Shown here: positions 49,072 to 59,744 of the stretch, one piece after another
Layout: every line of letters starts with the position of its first letter
How positions within the stretch are numbered: position 1 is the first letter of the stretch
Origin: a virus
Length of the DNA stretch: 64,000 bases
IMG/VR virus record: IMGVR_UViG_3300032562_000014
Location: 1 to 64,000 of that record
Strand: one strand, 5' to 3'
Notes under the pieces: model-generated
What the model was told of the DNA's origin: nothing
Seen by the model: only the letters and a program-made list of their open reading frames with translations
The model's database searches: none
Position numbers and translations under genes: made by a program

Positions 49072-52000
49072 CGGCAGATATTAATGATAGCGATACCACA
49101 TCTGCTTCTGATGTGGAGAGCGCTTTAGGCAAGTATGTATCTGGTAATGCTAAATCATACGCAGTATCGCAATTAATACATGAAACAGGGAACCCGGAAT
49201 TAGACAGTGAGGTTTCAAGAAATAACAATAACTACAGCGGGATTACATGGAATAAAAACTTCCCAGATGAATGGAAGGGTACTCCAAGGCCGGATTCGGA
49301 AGGCGGTAATTACGTTAAATTCCCTACAGTAGACGACTGGGCAAGAGAGCACGCGAAATTATTAAAAAAAGATAAAGGCGCTGGTGCTCCAGCCGATGCG
49401 ACCTCAATAGAAGATTACGCTCATAGGTTGAAGGTTAATGGGTATTACAAGGACCCAGAGTCGGTATATGCTAAAAGCCTGAAAAGAATACAGGCACAAA
49501 GAGGAGAAAAAAACATAGCTGATGTAGCGGCGGACATCAATGATGATAGCGCTCCCGATGCCACACAACCAGCGCCGGCGGCTCCCGTTGCGCAGCAGAC
49601 CCCTCAACAAATAACCAATAGCGTATTTGGGACTCAGCTTGACGGCTCACCAATAGCAGGTGCAACACAAGTACCAGTCGCACCTACCGTTCCTGCACAG
49701 CCTGCCGCGCCGGCCAATAGCTGGGAAAACACAACAGGGCTAATATCAGATACTCCCGCGCCAGCAGGTGTATCTCAAGGAGTAAACGGTAATGCTAATA
49801 ACAGCAATCCAGCACCTGTTGCACCTCAATTATCACAGCAGGAAATACTCAATAAGACATTAGGTACGCAACTAAACGGTGTGCCAATAGCTACTGCGCC
49901 AGTAGAGAAAACTGCGCCAGAAAAGACGCAGGATGCGGTAGATTTCTTAGCCAAGGATGCCCTCCAATCAGGTGCAGTGCAACCCACAACAGATGCAGCC
50001 CACCCGGACAACGAATTAAACCAGTTAACCAATCCGCATGGCGACCCTGCTTACATAGCTAACTACAAGAATAACAGAATGAAGGCTATTAATACGGAAT
50101 ATCAGCAGCAGCTTTATGAACTACAGACAGACCCTGCAAGAAGTACAGATTTCAAGGAAAAGCAGGCTTTGGATGCGCAATTTGCCCAGAAGAAAAAAGA
50201 TTTGGAAGAAAATGCCGGGCATATAATAGGGCTGCAATTATTCAACCAGGAGTACGGCCAAAATAAGCCCATGGGGGCTACTGCCAATACAGCTACCGAT
50301 GCCATCCGTGGACGATATGAAAAAGATGCTAAGGGTATAGATAATCAGATAGCTGCAACCTATAAATCAGAGGCCCCTAACGGATCAGAGGCGGTTGAAT
50401 TGAGGAAGCAGTTGAATACTCAAAAGTTGGCCCTTACCACGCAGTATGATGCGGATATATCAAGAACAAAAGCTGGTGTAAAATATAATCCTATACAGTT
50501 GGGCGCAAAATACGCCGCTGCCATGGGTGATGAAACAGCAAAGGAAGACTTGAATAAATTGGAGCATGGACAGCCTATTGCTCCATCCAATCAGTATAAA
50601 TACAACCTGAGAGGTAACAGGATAATACAGGACGGTACCGACAATGCAGTTAACGAAAAAGCAAAGGAAGAAGGTGAGGCACATGCAGACCGTAGCGGCG
50701 ATCAGTTGTTTGAAAATAACAAGCCCTTCATTGTAAAAAATGCAGCAGATGTTGTGGCCAACGCAAAAGAGCAAGACCGCAACCCTATATCGAGTTTTCT
50801 TAGTTTCGTTACTCCGTCAAAAGTGATGCCCAACATCACGCGAGAGGAAATAGATAAGTATGGCCAGCAGGAAGGCATACCCGAAAATGCGCTGAATGAA
50901 CTTCGGCAAAACCCAAATTTAATCCCTAAGCCGGCCAGCGGGTTAGAATACCTCGCAAAGGGCGCATTGAATACCGCTGCCCCGATATTCCAGCGCTTAG
51001 TGTATCCGGCAATACAGGGTGTTGTAGGCGGCGAAGACCCTAACCAGCGCTTCCATTCAGGATGGGAGAATGAAAGTGGCCTCGGCGCCGCTATAGTAGG
51101 CAATACGCCAAGTTCGCAGAACTCATGGAGTAATATCCGTGGCGTAGGCAATCAGATGATGGAAACCATCGGTAACCTGGGGGTATTCGGCGGAGAAGTC
51201 GGCGGATTGGCAAAAGGCGGCGAGGCTTTAGGATTAGGTGAAAAGGCTTCTGAGAAACTTGCCAACTTCGGTGTTATGGCCTTCGATGGGTACAATGATG
51301 CGTACAATAAATCACTCGACATATTTGGCGACAAGCCAGAGGATGAAGGCAAGCGAAAACTGTATTCCACCGTTAACGGACTGATCACCGGCGCATTATT
51401 TTCTATCAGCCCTAAAGCGCAGATTGTAAAAAATGCGCTGGGCATGGAAAGCAAGAGTGCGGAAAGCCTGATAAAAGAAATACAGGCAAACAATGGCATG
51501 GAATTTCTGCAGACAAAGACCGGTAAAGAAGCGCTTGCATCAACGGTGCAGGAATTTGGTAAAGAGTACGGTGCGCAAATAAGTTTAGCCACCGCACAGA
51601 AAATATCAGAGGGCATAGTAGATGGTATTGCCGCGCCAGAAAGAAAGCAAAACATGCCGGGGGATGTGATGGATGCGGCTGGCGGTACGGCTATATCTAT
51701 GCTCCTGCCGTCTATTCTCGGTTCTTTGGGTCATACAACCCACGAGGCATCCTTAAATGCGGGGGCTATGTTTGAAATGGGTACTCATCCAGATCAATAT
51801 ATCTCTACTATAAGCAAGCAGTTACAAGATGGCAAGATAAGCCCGCAACAGGCCCAGGCTTCACATGATGCAATCCTTACCATGAAAAATGTGGTAAGCA
51901 ATACGCCTACAGAAAATAGCATAGGTGAGCAGCTTACACCCAACCAGGTTAAAGATTATTCTTACAGCCTGTTTCAGGAAAACATGCTCCAGAAGAAAAT

Positions 52001-55000
52001 CAAATCATTGGAAGATGGTGCAAAGATGGCAGGATTAGAAGTTGACCAGGCGCAACTTGCCCCGCTTAAAAAGAGAATATCGGAAGTGCAGAAAACGCGC
52101 GTAGATATTCTGTCTAAACCTGTGCCGAAGCCTGTAATTGTTCCGGACAAAGCCACAGAAGAAAAGCCCAATAGCGAACCGAACCCTGAACGGAGCGTCG
52201 CCAACCAAGCTGACCAGAGCGATGCGGCTGGCAACCAAGAAAAAAATAATGCCGAAAATGTAAATATTTCAGAAGAACCCATACCTTTATCTCCTGATAA
52301 TGCTATAGATAATAGTTTAACCCCAAAAACAACCAAAAATGAAAAAGACAGCAATGGGCCCGAAATCGGCCATGGGCAAGAAAGCGCTTCCATCGGGCGG
52401 AATGAAGGCGAAGGCCAAAGTGAAGACAATGCCAACAGTGAAGGGCGGAATGAAGCCGGGCGGCAAGATCGGGAACTAACCGAAACACCACCTACAGGAC
52501 AGGACGAGAGCGCTCAGGAACAGCCCGTTGTAAAACAGTCTGAAAGCGCCTCCTCCGGTTCTGAAACACCAGCAAAAAAGCCCCGGCAGAAGAAAGTATA
52601 TAAAGGGGATGCCGATACAATACCCGTAGTAGTAAATCCCGGTGTCGGTACGCAGGATCTCGGCCAAGCCAAAGGCAAGCCCGAAGAACACACCGCAGAA
52701 GCCATAAAGGAAGCTACCATAGAGCATCCCGATAAACCGGCAGATGTACTCGTTGCAGACCACCCGGAAGGAGAAAGTTTCAACGAAGCGAAAGACCGTT
52801 TCCATTCAGCAGTAGAAAGTATAGCCAAAGATGCGCCCGACAATTCAGTTGTGGTGACACACTCATGGGGCTTAAAACTGCTGGAAGCTGCACATAAAGT
52901 AGGGTGGGATCATCCAAACATAGCCGAAGAACACCAGAACGGTAGCACCGAGCCTGGCGACCTTGTTCCTTACAAAACAGAGGACGGGAAAATTATATGG
53001 TTTGCACGTCACGGAGAAACGGCAGACAACGAAAAAGACCTGCAGCGCACCAATGATACCAAGCTAACCGATAAGGGCCGCGAACAGGCTGCAAACATCG
53101 CAGCAGAGTTAAAAAAAAATGGCGTTACCCCTTCTCAAATAATTAGCAGTGACCTGCCGCGCGCAAAAGAAACAGCGGATATTATCTCCAAAGAATTTCC
53201 GAAAGAAAAACCTACCGAAGATGCCACTAAAATCAACGAGCAGCCACAGCAAGAAAGCGATAAACAAAGTGGTGAGCCAGAACATGCACGAATTGAGCCA
53301 AAAAGGGAGCAAGCCCCGCAGCCAGAAGCAAAAAATAGCGATAGCAATCAGCGCAGCCAAGCGCCGCAAGTAAAACCAAAACGTAAGGGTAGAAAAGGAT
53401 GGAGTCTTTCTGCGCAACTTAAAAGGCGCAGCGATGTATTATCTAATGAACCAAGGACTATAGAAGAGCACATCCTTCATACCATGCTTGCCATGGACGA
53501 TAAACATCCAGAAGATAAGTGGCGCTTCAAAGACGTTGAAAGGGACTTACCTAAAAATGCAAGAAACAGGGATGGAGCCAGTGCAGAAACAAAACGCATA
53601 GCCAAGCAATTTACCAGTGTTGATTCTAACATGGGTATTGATGAGTGGGCAGATGCCTTACATCGCGAAATAGAAGATGGTCACCATCCATTCGGGCTGA
53701 ATGGAATGGACAGTAAGGATATTGGGGATATGGTTAAAAGCCTTGTATCTCAATTCCCATCAAAAACCAATCTGTTGGAACATCTTGAAAACCTACATAA
53801 AGATGTAGAACCGGAAGACTTGTCTGACGAAGAGAAAGAATATAATGCCTCACATCAATTAGCCGAAGCAACACCGGAAAGAATAGAGGCATTAGGTAAG
53901 TCAAAATCAGAACTGGAGGAGCATTTGCATAATGAAATAGCCGATAAAAAAATAAGCGAATCGGATATATCTGCAATGGATAATTACCTATCTCACCTCC
54001 CTGTAGATGAATCTGGCATAACTAATCTTTCAAGCGTAGACCCTTTTTCAGATGAATACCAGAATATGATGAAAAACCTATCTCACGATGGGCAAGTATT
54101 TGTAAATAGGCTATTATTTGAAAGCGTTGCCGAGGATAAGGATGTTCCCAAAATAATAAAAGAAAAAGCACAACAAAATATAGAAAAAAATGAAAAACAA
54201 TCAGAACAACAACCTGTCGCATCTGCCGAAGGACATTCAGGAGATGAGCCCGAAAAGCCGGGTGAAAACGATGTTACACGCGCTGGTGACAGCGCGTATG
54301 GTGAACGGCCAGGTGTCGGAGAACGAGAAGAAGCAGCGCCAAAAGTTGCAGAACCAATCAAGCGAACCCCTGAGTTAGCCCTTAAAAGACATCAAGCACA
54401 CGAAAAGGCTGTAGGTGAACTTAATGATCTGCGTGATGAAAGATCAGAGATAGAGCAGCATTTATCAACAGAAGAAGCGAAGTCGCGCCCCAATATGGAT
54501 AAGCGAGCTGAACTGGAGCGGCAGCTTGATGCCAAAGACAAAGAGATTGCCGATAAGGTAAAAGAAGTAGACCGCAGAAAGCGTGAATTGGATATACAAC
54601 TTTCACATGAAAAAGGGGCTAAGAAAATTACCGATTTTATAGAAAAACAGCGCAAGGCAAATAAAGGTATGATGCTATCCTCTCCCGTACCCGGGGAAGT
54701 ATTTTACTCTATAATGGGTCATTTTGCCAAACTGTACAAAGAACTGGGCAATGTGAGGATAGCTGCGCTGCGTGCTGTAGAATGGGCAAAGGACCACTTC
54801 AAAAACGAAGAAGGCATAGAGAAATTGAACGCCAGGCATATTGAAGATGCCAGTAAGCATATTGCTACCCCGCTGGAGCATGAACCACTGATAAGAGATA
54901 AAGACGATTTAGAGTCTATAAGGGCTACTGTGCGCGAGATACAGGAAGGGGATGTTACAAAAGAAGAAGCTCATCAGGAAATAGATGAATCCCCGATAAG

Positions 55001-55982
55001 TGATAAAGCAAAAGCCAACCTTCATAATTACATAGACTGGCATACCGGAGGCGATACCGAAACGCAGGAGGAAGAACGCAGGGAAAGTAACAACAACACC
55101 CTCAATGATAAGAACTGGATAGACGAACACCAGTTAAGTCACTCTGGTGGTATCACCGAGTATATTTCTCATAAAACAGAGAAGGACATATACGGCGATG
55201 AAGCAGTAAAGTCAGCGCAAAAAGAATACGAGGCTACTAAGATATTTGAGGACCTGTCGCGCACCGGCCATGACTTGTTCAACCAGGCGCAAAAGAAATA
55301 TGCACCCAATGGTGAGCCGTTATCAGAGTGGGGAGGTAAATTCCTTGCAGACCTGAATAATGCAGACCTGCGCGGTAAAGATGCAGGAGCAAAGAAAGTG
55401 GTTGGCCTGGCTACGATGGCTGGTGAATTGCAGGGGGAAAGTAAAAGGCTGGAAATGGAGATGGCCGCAGAAAAAGATGTTGCTAAGAGAAACGACCTGT
55501 CTAACCAGAAGGCAAAGACCGATGAATTGCTGGGTAAAGTACAGAAATCACAAACGGACCTACTGCATGAAGCATCGCTTACGCTTAATGCCCGTAGAAT
55601 ATCCCGCATATTCAGGAACACACACCTGTACGAACTATATGAGAAAGCAATCCTGTCGGACAAGCAGCGCAAGGCAAAGGATAACATCAATGAAGCGCTG
55701 GACACAGGTAAAGTAGCCGACAAGGATATAGCGCCCGGCATAGCCCCTGCTGCAAAGCCCGAGAAGGAAGCACTGAAAGAAGAGGCGAAGGCATCAGAGG
55801 CGCGTAAAGCAAAAGAAAGTGATCAGCCTAAGAAAAAAGGCATCATCAAGCGCATAAAAGAGGCTGCAACCAAAGGTAAGAAAGCCAGTAAGGAAGAGAT
55901 AAGAAAAAACATCTTATCCAAAGAAGAAAAGGCTGCGCTGTTGAATGATATTCTCAAAGAGCAAAAGAAGACAAAATGCTAA
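49032..55982 (+). CDS. Giant ejection/polyvalent virion protein with GH73 and histidine-phosphatase-like domains
   Basis: 2316 residues. Residues 35-155 are a glucosaminidase (GH73)-like domain: SQLIHETGNPEL with Glu51, then NNNNYSGITW (64-73), EGGNYVKFPTVDDWAREHA and a closing GYYKDPESVYAKSL. Two repeats of GTQL(D/N)G.PIA follow at about 205 and 285. After a low-complexity linker, residues 1205-1395 carry the parts of a histidine phosphatase in swapped order: LGQAKGKP, HPEGESF (1244-1250), VVTHSWG (His1277) and then FARHGETADNE (Arg1326-His1327-Gly1328), LTDKGREQAANIA, SSDLPRAKETADII. The rest is charged helix. T7 gp16 similarly has a wall-degrading N-terminus. It probably enters the host. 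Confidence 0.7.
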   Translation: MPDKKKEISLQDIAADINDSDTTSASDVESALGKYVSGNAKSYAVSQLIHETGNPELDSEVSRNNNNYSGITWNKNFPDEWKGTPRPDSEGGNYVKFPTVDDWAREHAKLLKKDKGAGAPADATSIEDYAHRLKVNGYYKDPESVYAKSLKRIQAQRGEKNIADVAADINDDSAPDATQPAPAAPVAQQTPQQITNSVFGTQLDGSPIAGATQVPVAPTVPAQPAAPANSWENTTGLISDTPAPAGVSQGVNGNANNSNPAPVAPQLSQQEILNKTLGTQLNGVPIATAPVEKTAPEKTQDAVDFLAKDALQSGAVQPTTDAAHPDNELNQLTNPHGDPAYIANYKNNRMKAINTEYQQQLYELQTDPARSTDFKEKQALDAQFAQKKKDLEENAGHIIGLQLFNQEYGQNKPMGATANTATDAIRGRYEKDAKGIDNQIAATYKSEAPNGSEAVELRKQLNTQKLALTTQYDADISRTKAGVKYNPIQLGAKYAAAMGDETAKEDLNKLEHGQPIAPSNQYKYNLRGNRIIQDGTDNAVNEKAKEEGEAHADRSGDQLFENNKPFIVKNAADVVANAKEQDRNPISSFLSFVTPSKVMPNITREEIDKYGQQEGIPENALNELRQNPNLIPKPASGLEYLAKGALNTAAPIFQRLVYPAIQGVVGGEDPNQRFHSGWENESGLGAAIVGNTPSSQNSWSNIRGVGNQMMETIGNLGVFGGEVGGLAKGGEALGLGEKASEKLANFGVMAFDGYNDAYNKSLDIFGDKPEDEGKRKLYSTVNGLITGALFSISPKAQIVKNALGMESKSAESLIKEIQANNGMEFLQTKTGKEALASTVQEFGKEYGAQISLATAQKISEGIVDGIAAPERKQNMPGDVMDAAGGTAISMLLPSILGSLGHTTHEASLNAGAMFEMGTHPDQYISTISKQLQDGKISPQQAQASHDAILTMKNVVSNTPTENSIGEQLTPNQVKDYSYSLFQENMLQKKIKSLEDGAKMAGLEVDQAQLAPLKKRISEVQKTRVDILSKPVPKPVIVPDKATEEKPNSEPNPERSVANQADQSDAAGNQEKNNAENVNISEEPIPLSPDNAIDNSLTPKTTKNEKDSNGPEIGHGQESASIGRNEGEGQSEDNANSEGRNEAGRQDRELTETPPTGQDESAQEQPVVKQSESASSGSETPAKKPRQKKVYKGDADTIPVVVNPGVGTQDLGQAKGKPEEHTAEAIKEATIEHPDKPADVLVADHPEGESFNEAKDRFHSAVESIAKDAPDNSVVVTHSWGLKLLEAAHKVGWDHPNIAEEHQNGSTEPGDLVPYKTEDGKIIWFARHGETADNEKDLQRTNDTKLTDKGREQAANIAAELKKNGVTPSQIISSDLPRAKETADIISKEFPKEKPTEDATKINEQPQQESDKQSGEPEHARIEPKREQAPQPEAKNSDSNQRSQAPQVKPKRKGRKGWSLSAQLKRRSDVLSNEPRTIEEHILHTMLAMDDKHPEDKWRFKDVERDLPKNARNRDGASAETKRIAKQFTSVDSNMGIDEWADALHREIEDGHHPFGLNGMDSKDIGDMVKSLVSQFPSKTNLLEHLENLHKDVEPEDLSDEEKEYNASHQLAEATPERIEALGKSKSELEEHLHNEIADKKISESDISAMDNYLSHLPVDESGITNLSSVDPFSDEYQNMMKNLSHDGQVFVNRLLFESVAEDKDVPKIIKEKAQQNIEKNEKQSEQQPVASAEGHSGDEPEKPGENDVTRAGDSAYGERPGVGEREEAAPKVAEPIKRTPELALKRHQAHEKAVGELNDLRDERSEIEQHLSTEEAKSRPNMDKRAELERQLDAKDKEIADKVKEVDRRKRELDIQLSHEKGAKKITDFIEKQRKANKGMMLSSPVPGEVFYSIMGHFAKLYKELGNVRIAALRAVEWAKDHFKNEEGIEKLNARHIEDASKHIATPLEHEPLIRDKDDLESIRATVREIQEGDVTKEEAHQEIDESPISDKAKANLHNYIDWHTGGDTETQEEERRESNNNTLNDKNWIDEHQLSHSGGITEYISHKTEKDIYGDEAVKSAQKEYEATKIFEDLSRTGHDLFNQAQKKYAPNGEPLSEWGGKFLADLNNADLRGKDAGAKKVVGLATMAGELQGESKRLEMEMAAEKDVAKRNDLSNQKAKTDELLGKVQKSQTDLLHEASLTLNARRISRIFRNTHLYELYEKAILSDKQRKAKDNINEALDTGKVADKDIAPGIAPAAKPEKEALKEEAKASEARKAKESDQPKKKGIIKRIKEAATKGKKASKEEIRKNILSKEEKAALLNDILKEQKKTKC

Positions 55983-58900
55983 AGATAGACTGTTTATTCC
56001 TGAATACTTCGCTTGTAGAAAAGCTGAAAAAGTATGTTCGCTCCGAAGGCTACGAACGCCTGGCTGACAACAAAGGCATGTCCTTTCAGTCTATGTATGA
56101 CCATGTAAAAAACGAACTGGGCGTAGAGATAGATAAAGAGAGCTTCGGGTATATTTATGAGAATGAACTGCAGCACTCCAAGGATGAGCGATTTACGCAC
56201 AGCGATGATATTTCGGAGAGCGTAGGCGCGCCAATGACGCAAACACTCCGAAACCTCATGGTGCATTCAGATAAGACCGGTGAGCAAAAAATAGGTGATC
56301 TATCCCCTGGCAACGCAGTGGCAAAAAGCATCACCGATACCTTCTCCAATAAAATAATAAAAGACGAGCGCACAAAGAGCAACCTGAAAAAAATGGAGGG
56401 CTTCGTAAAGGAGGCTATGGACCGAGTGGCCGGAGAACTGCCAGAAGATGTGAATAAAAAAGAGGATAAACGCACCATGGAGCAAGTAGTTGCGGATGCG
56501 ATAGATAAAGAGTCGCTGGGACACAAAGATGCACTCACCGGAGCTACTATAGGAATAGACAAAGTATTTGACCATGTGCAAAAAGTGATTAGCGAACATG
56601 CCAAAGCAATAGGCGATCCTGAATTACAGCAACAGTATGAGAAATACACAGAGGATATGCGCAAGAACGCATACACCATAGCATTGTCGTCCGGTGAAGC
56701 AAAGAAAGTAGTGGAAGGCTCACTCCGCGATGCCGGCTTTATGAAAACAGATGCCGAAGGCCGGGAATTAGTGGACTGGGACAAGCTGAAAGGAAGCATC
56801 AACAGCCCGCGCCAGTTGTATGACAATACGGTGAAGGCGCTTACTAAATCAGGCATAGACCAAAACACCGCAGAGCGTGTGGCATTGGCAGTAAACAGGG
56901 AGCATACGGAACTGGTTAAAAAGGTGGCTTTAAAGGCAGATGCGGAGCAAGCGAAACTACTGTCCTCATGGGATGCTAATAAAAACAAGAAAATATCTGC
57001 AAAAGCCGAAATAGATGATCAGGTTCAAAAGTGGGATAACTATAAAGGATTTGAAGGCAAAGCAGATGCGCCACTGATAGTAAGTAAAAGCACTGCTAAA
57101 GAAGCGCTGAAACATGTGCTTACAAGAGTGGGGTTAATAGATAAAAATGGCAACCTGAGCCTTGATAAAATATCGAAGCAGATAACCAAACCTGCCGACA
57201 TAAAATACATCGCGCAGGAATATTTCAAAGCCCAAAAGAACGAAGACGGTACACCCAAATACGATACAGAAACCGCCGGCCACATAGCCAATGCAATAGA
57301 CGGCATGTACCAGGAACTATTCTCTAAAGTGCGCGAGCATGTGGAAGGCAAGCAAAAGGCAGTAGAAGCCACATGGGAGCCTAAAACAGGCGAAGCAAAG
57401 CAGCAGACCACTGCAGATGAATTGATAGACAACAGGCTAAAAGAAAGCAGCCAGTACCGCAAGATCACAGGCAAAGCAAATGCGCCACTGAAATTCAAAT
57501 TACAGGAAGCGCAGAAGATAGCCGGAGAAGCCATTGCTGCCAGCAAGGAATATGGTAAAAATGGCAAAATAGACTGGCAAGCAATGGCAGAAAACAGGCC
57601 CAGCGGGATAAAGATGGAGGCGATGTTGCGCAATCATCTGTTGGAGAAGTATGGGTATAGCAAAAGCGATGCGGCAGAAGTAGCGGCATCCATAACGAGG
57701 GATTACATAGAAAAGCTGCACGAAGATATAGACAGACATGCCAGCGGCATATTAGATGCAAGACAGGCTGCATTAGGCCGTGAAGCGCCGGAAAGAAAAA
57801 CAGCAATAGAAAGGCTGGCCCAGGCGCATACACTGGGTATATTTGATGAATCAAGGGAGGCGCTACTCCATCATATGCTGGGGATAGACAAGATAGATGC
57901 AGATGACCTGCAATCGCTTAAAAGCCTATCAGATACAATTGGTAATTTGCGAAATGAAGTTGCCGGCCCAAACTACTTGAATAGTTTTGCATATCAAAGT
58001 GCTAATCGCGTAGTAGCTCACCTGCTGGACAAAAATAAGGAAGATCACAGCCGGGCTATAAAGATAGCTAATGCAGTCAATCATGCCTTTGGCTTGATGA
58101 ATATGAGCCTTATAGCCAACCCGTATAATCTGATAGAAAATAACTGGTCGGGGGCTCAGGCATTATTGGGCGCTCAGGGAGAACTTGTGAAGCAAATGGG
58201 TGCTAAAAATGCAGCTATGTTCAATGATCACAAACTATGGGCTAATGTATGGAAGGATGTAGGTATTGGCGGCACGGAATATGGAGATGGTGCCGGTGAA
58301 AAGTGGGCGCACATCGGAGGTTATGTAGATAAGCTGAATACCCTTGATTTTAAAAATAATCCCGGCAGGGCTATACTTACTTCTGTTATTACTCCATTCA
58401 GGACCCTGCTAAACGGATCGGATGCGGCTAACAAAGCGGTCCTCCATCAAAAGGGATTTGTATTAATGCTACACAAAGCCCTTACCTCGCAAGGAATGGA
58501 TAACGATGCTGCCGCGCATTTTATTCACGAAGCATTGTACGGAGAGAATTTTGATAAAGCAAGAGAAAGAGCAAGGGGATTGATAGAAAAGTACGGTGAC
58601 CAGTTGGGTATTGGTGCAACCCGTCAGGCAAGAAAGAGGGCGGAAATAAGGTGGGCTAACGACCTTGTAAAAGCAAACCTTAATCTCAGCGGGGAAACGA
58701 GTATGCTGGGCGGTGATATGCCTATAAAGGACGAAGAAATCATTGAAGCTGCATTATCAAGTAGTTTTCATGCGGCATCATTGTCTTTAGGCCACGAAGC
58801 AAATAATATGGCTTCTCGCGGATTGAAGGCCGGGAAAAAGGCTGCAGCACAGCATGAAAAAGAACTTATAGAAAAGGGGGAATATCAAAAAGCGGCATTA

Positions 58901-59737
58901 GCCAGATTTGGTAATAACCTTTATTACAATGGAGTTAAGAGAATGATCAGTGGTTCCCTCAACTGGGCCATGCTTCGCGCGGAAAGTGCCGGCATAGGAT
59001 TAGGATTGTCCCCTACAGTATTGGGGGACAGAAAGACAAGCCTCGACTTTACCAGTAAGGATAAGCTGGAAGAAAGTATGCGCCAAAGGATCGTTGCATC
59101 GCGAAAGATAACCAGGGCGATAACGGGAGCAACTATGTCTGCATTAACGATAGCCGGGCTGGCTACATATGGCGCGCTCAAAAAGAAAGACGAAGATGCA
59201 GATGCGCCGGAGATGACAGACACAGAAAAGGGCATGAAGTCTGTAAAAGATACATGGGCCGCAGATAAGATAATGGGTAAAGCCGGCCCCGATCTTGCGT
59301 ATCTATACTATTTGTCTAAAATGAATGAAGGGCAAGGAGGTGCAGCCGCAGCATACGGGTCTATAAAATACGTCAACAACCTACTTAACAATAACCCCAC
59401 CTACACAACAGCAGGTGATATGTATGGTATTGAAGAGGCGCTACGCCAAGGGCATATGAATGAAAAAAGCCAAAATAAAGCCGCCGGTAAATTCGGACAG
59501 CTTATTGGACAATTTTTGAATGTACCCCTGTACGTACCCTTTCATCAGATATACGATATGATAGATGGCAATCCGCATAAAAGAGAGTTTACCAAACCAG
59601 AATCGGTGATACAGGGCGCTTTAATGGGTGGCTTCATACAGGATGGAATAAATTGGCTGCCAGACGACATCATAGAAAATCATCAGATGCAAAACTGGAA
59701 ATACAAGCCTGCGTACAATCCAAATGCAGGGCAATAA
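55976..59737 (+). CDS. Giant ejection-type virion protein
   Basis: 1253 residues, overlapping the previous gene by 7 bp. It is almost entirely helical and charged. Hydrophobic, Gly/Ala-rich segments occur near 705-760 (AFGLMNMSLIANPYNLIENNWSGAQALLGAQG) and 1043-1062 (AITGATMSALTIAGLATYGAL), the latter able to span a membrane. The C-terminus has FGQLIGQFLNVPLYVPFHQIYDMID. The plan resembles the distal parts of phage ejected polyvalent proteins. No catalytic motif recognised. Confidence 0.55.
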   Translation: MLKIDCLFLNTSLVEKLKKYVRSEGYERLADNKGMSFQSMYDHVKNELGVEIDKESFGYIYENELQHSKDERFTHSDDISESVGAPMTQTLRNLMVHSDKTGEQKIGDLSPGNAVAKSITDTFSNKIIKDERTKSNLKKMEGFVKEAMDRVAGELPEDVNKKEDKRTMEQVVADAIDKESLGHKDALTGATIGIDKVFDHVQKVISEHAKAIGDPELQQQYEKYTEDMRKNAYTIALSSGEAKKVVEGSLRDAGFMKTDAEGRELVDWDKLKGSINSPRQLYDNTVKALTKSGIDQNTAERVALAVNREHTELVKKVALKADAEQAKLLSSWDANKNKKISAKAEIDDQVQKWDNYKGFEGKADAPLIVSKSTAKEALKHVLTRVGLIDKNGNLSLDKISKQITKPADIKYIAQEYFKAQKNEDGTPKYDTETAGHIANAIDGMYQELFSKVREHVEGKQKAVEATWEPKTGEAKQQTTADELIDNRLKESSQYRKITGKANAPLKFKLQEAQKIAGEAIAASKEYGKNGKIDWQAMAENRPSGIKMEAMLRNHLLEKYGYSKSDAAEVAASITRDYIEKLHEDIDRHASGILDARQAALGREAPERKTAIERLAQAHTLGIFDESREALLHHMLGIDKIDADDLQSLKSLSDTIGNLRNEVAGPNYLNSFAYQSANRVVAHLLDKNKEDHSRAIKIANAVNHAFGLMNMSLIANPYNLIENNWSGAQALLGAQGELVKQMGAKNAAMFNDHKLWANVWKDVGIGGTEYGDGAGEKWAHIGGYVDKLNTLDFKNNPGRAILTSVITPFRTLLNGSDAANKAVLHQKGFVLMLHKALTSQGMDNDAAAHFIHEALYGENFDKARERARGLIEKYGDQLGIGATRQARKRAEIRWANDLVKANLNLSGETSMLGGDMPIKDEEIIEAALSSSFHAASLSLGHEANNMASRGLKAGKKAAAQHEKELIEKGEYQKAALARFGNNLYYNGVKRMISGSLNWAMLRAESAGIGLGLSPTVLGDRKTSLDFTSKDKLEESMRQRIVASRKITRAITGATMSALTIAGLATYGALKKKDEDADAPEMTDTEKGMKSVKDTWAADKIMGKAGPDLAYLYYLSKMNEGQGGAAAAYGSIKYVNNLLNNNPTYTTAGDMYGIEEALRQGHMNEKSQNKAAGKFGQLIGQFLNVPLYVPFHQIYDMIDGNPHKREFTKPESVIQGALMGGFIQDGINWLPDDIIENHQMQNWKYKPAYNPNAGQ

Positions 59738-59744
59738 CACGGGA

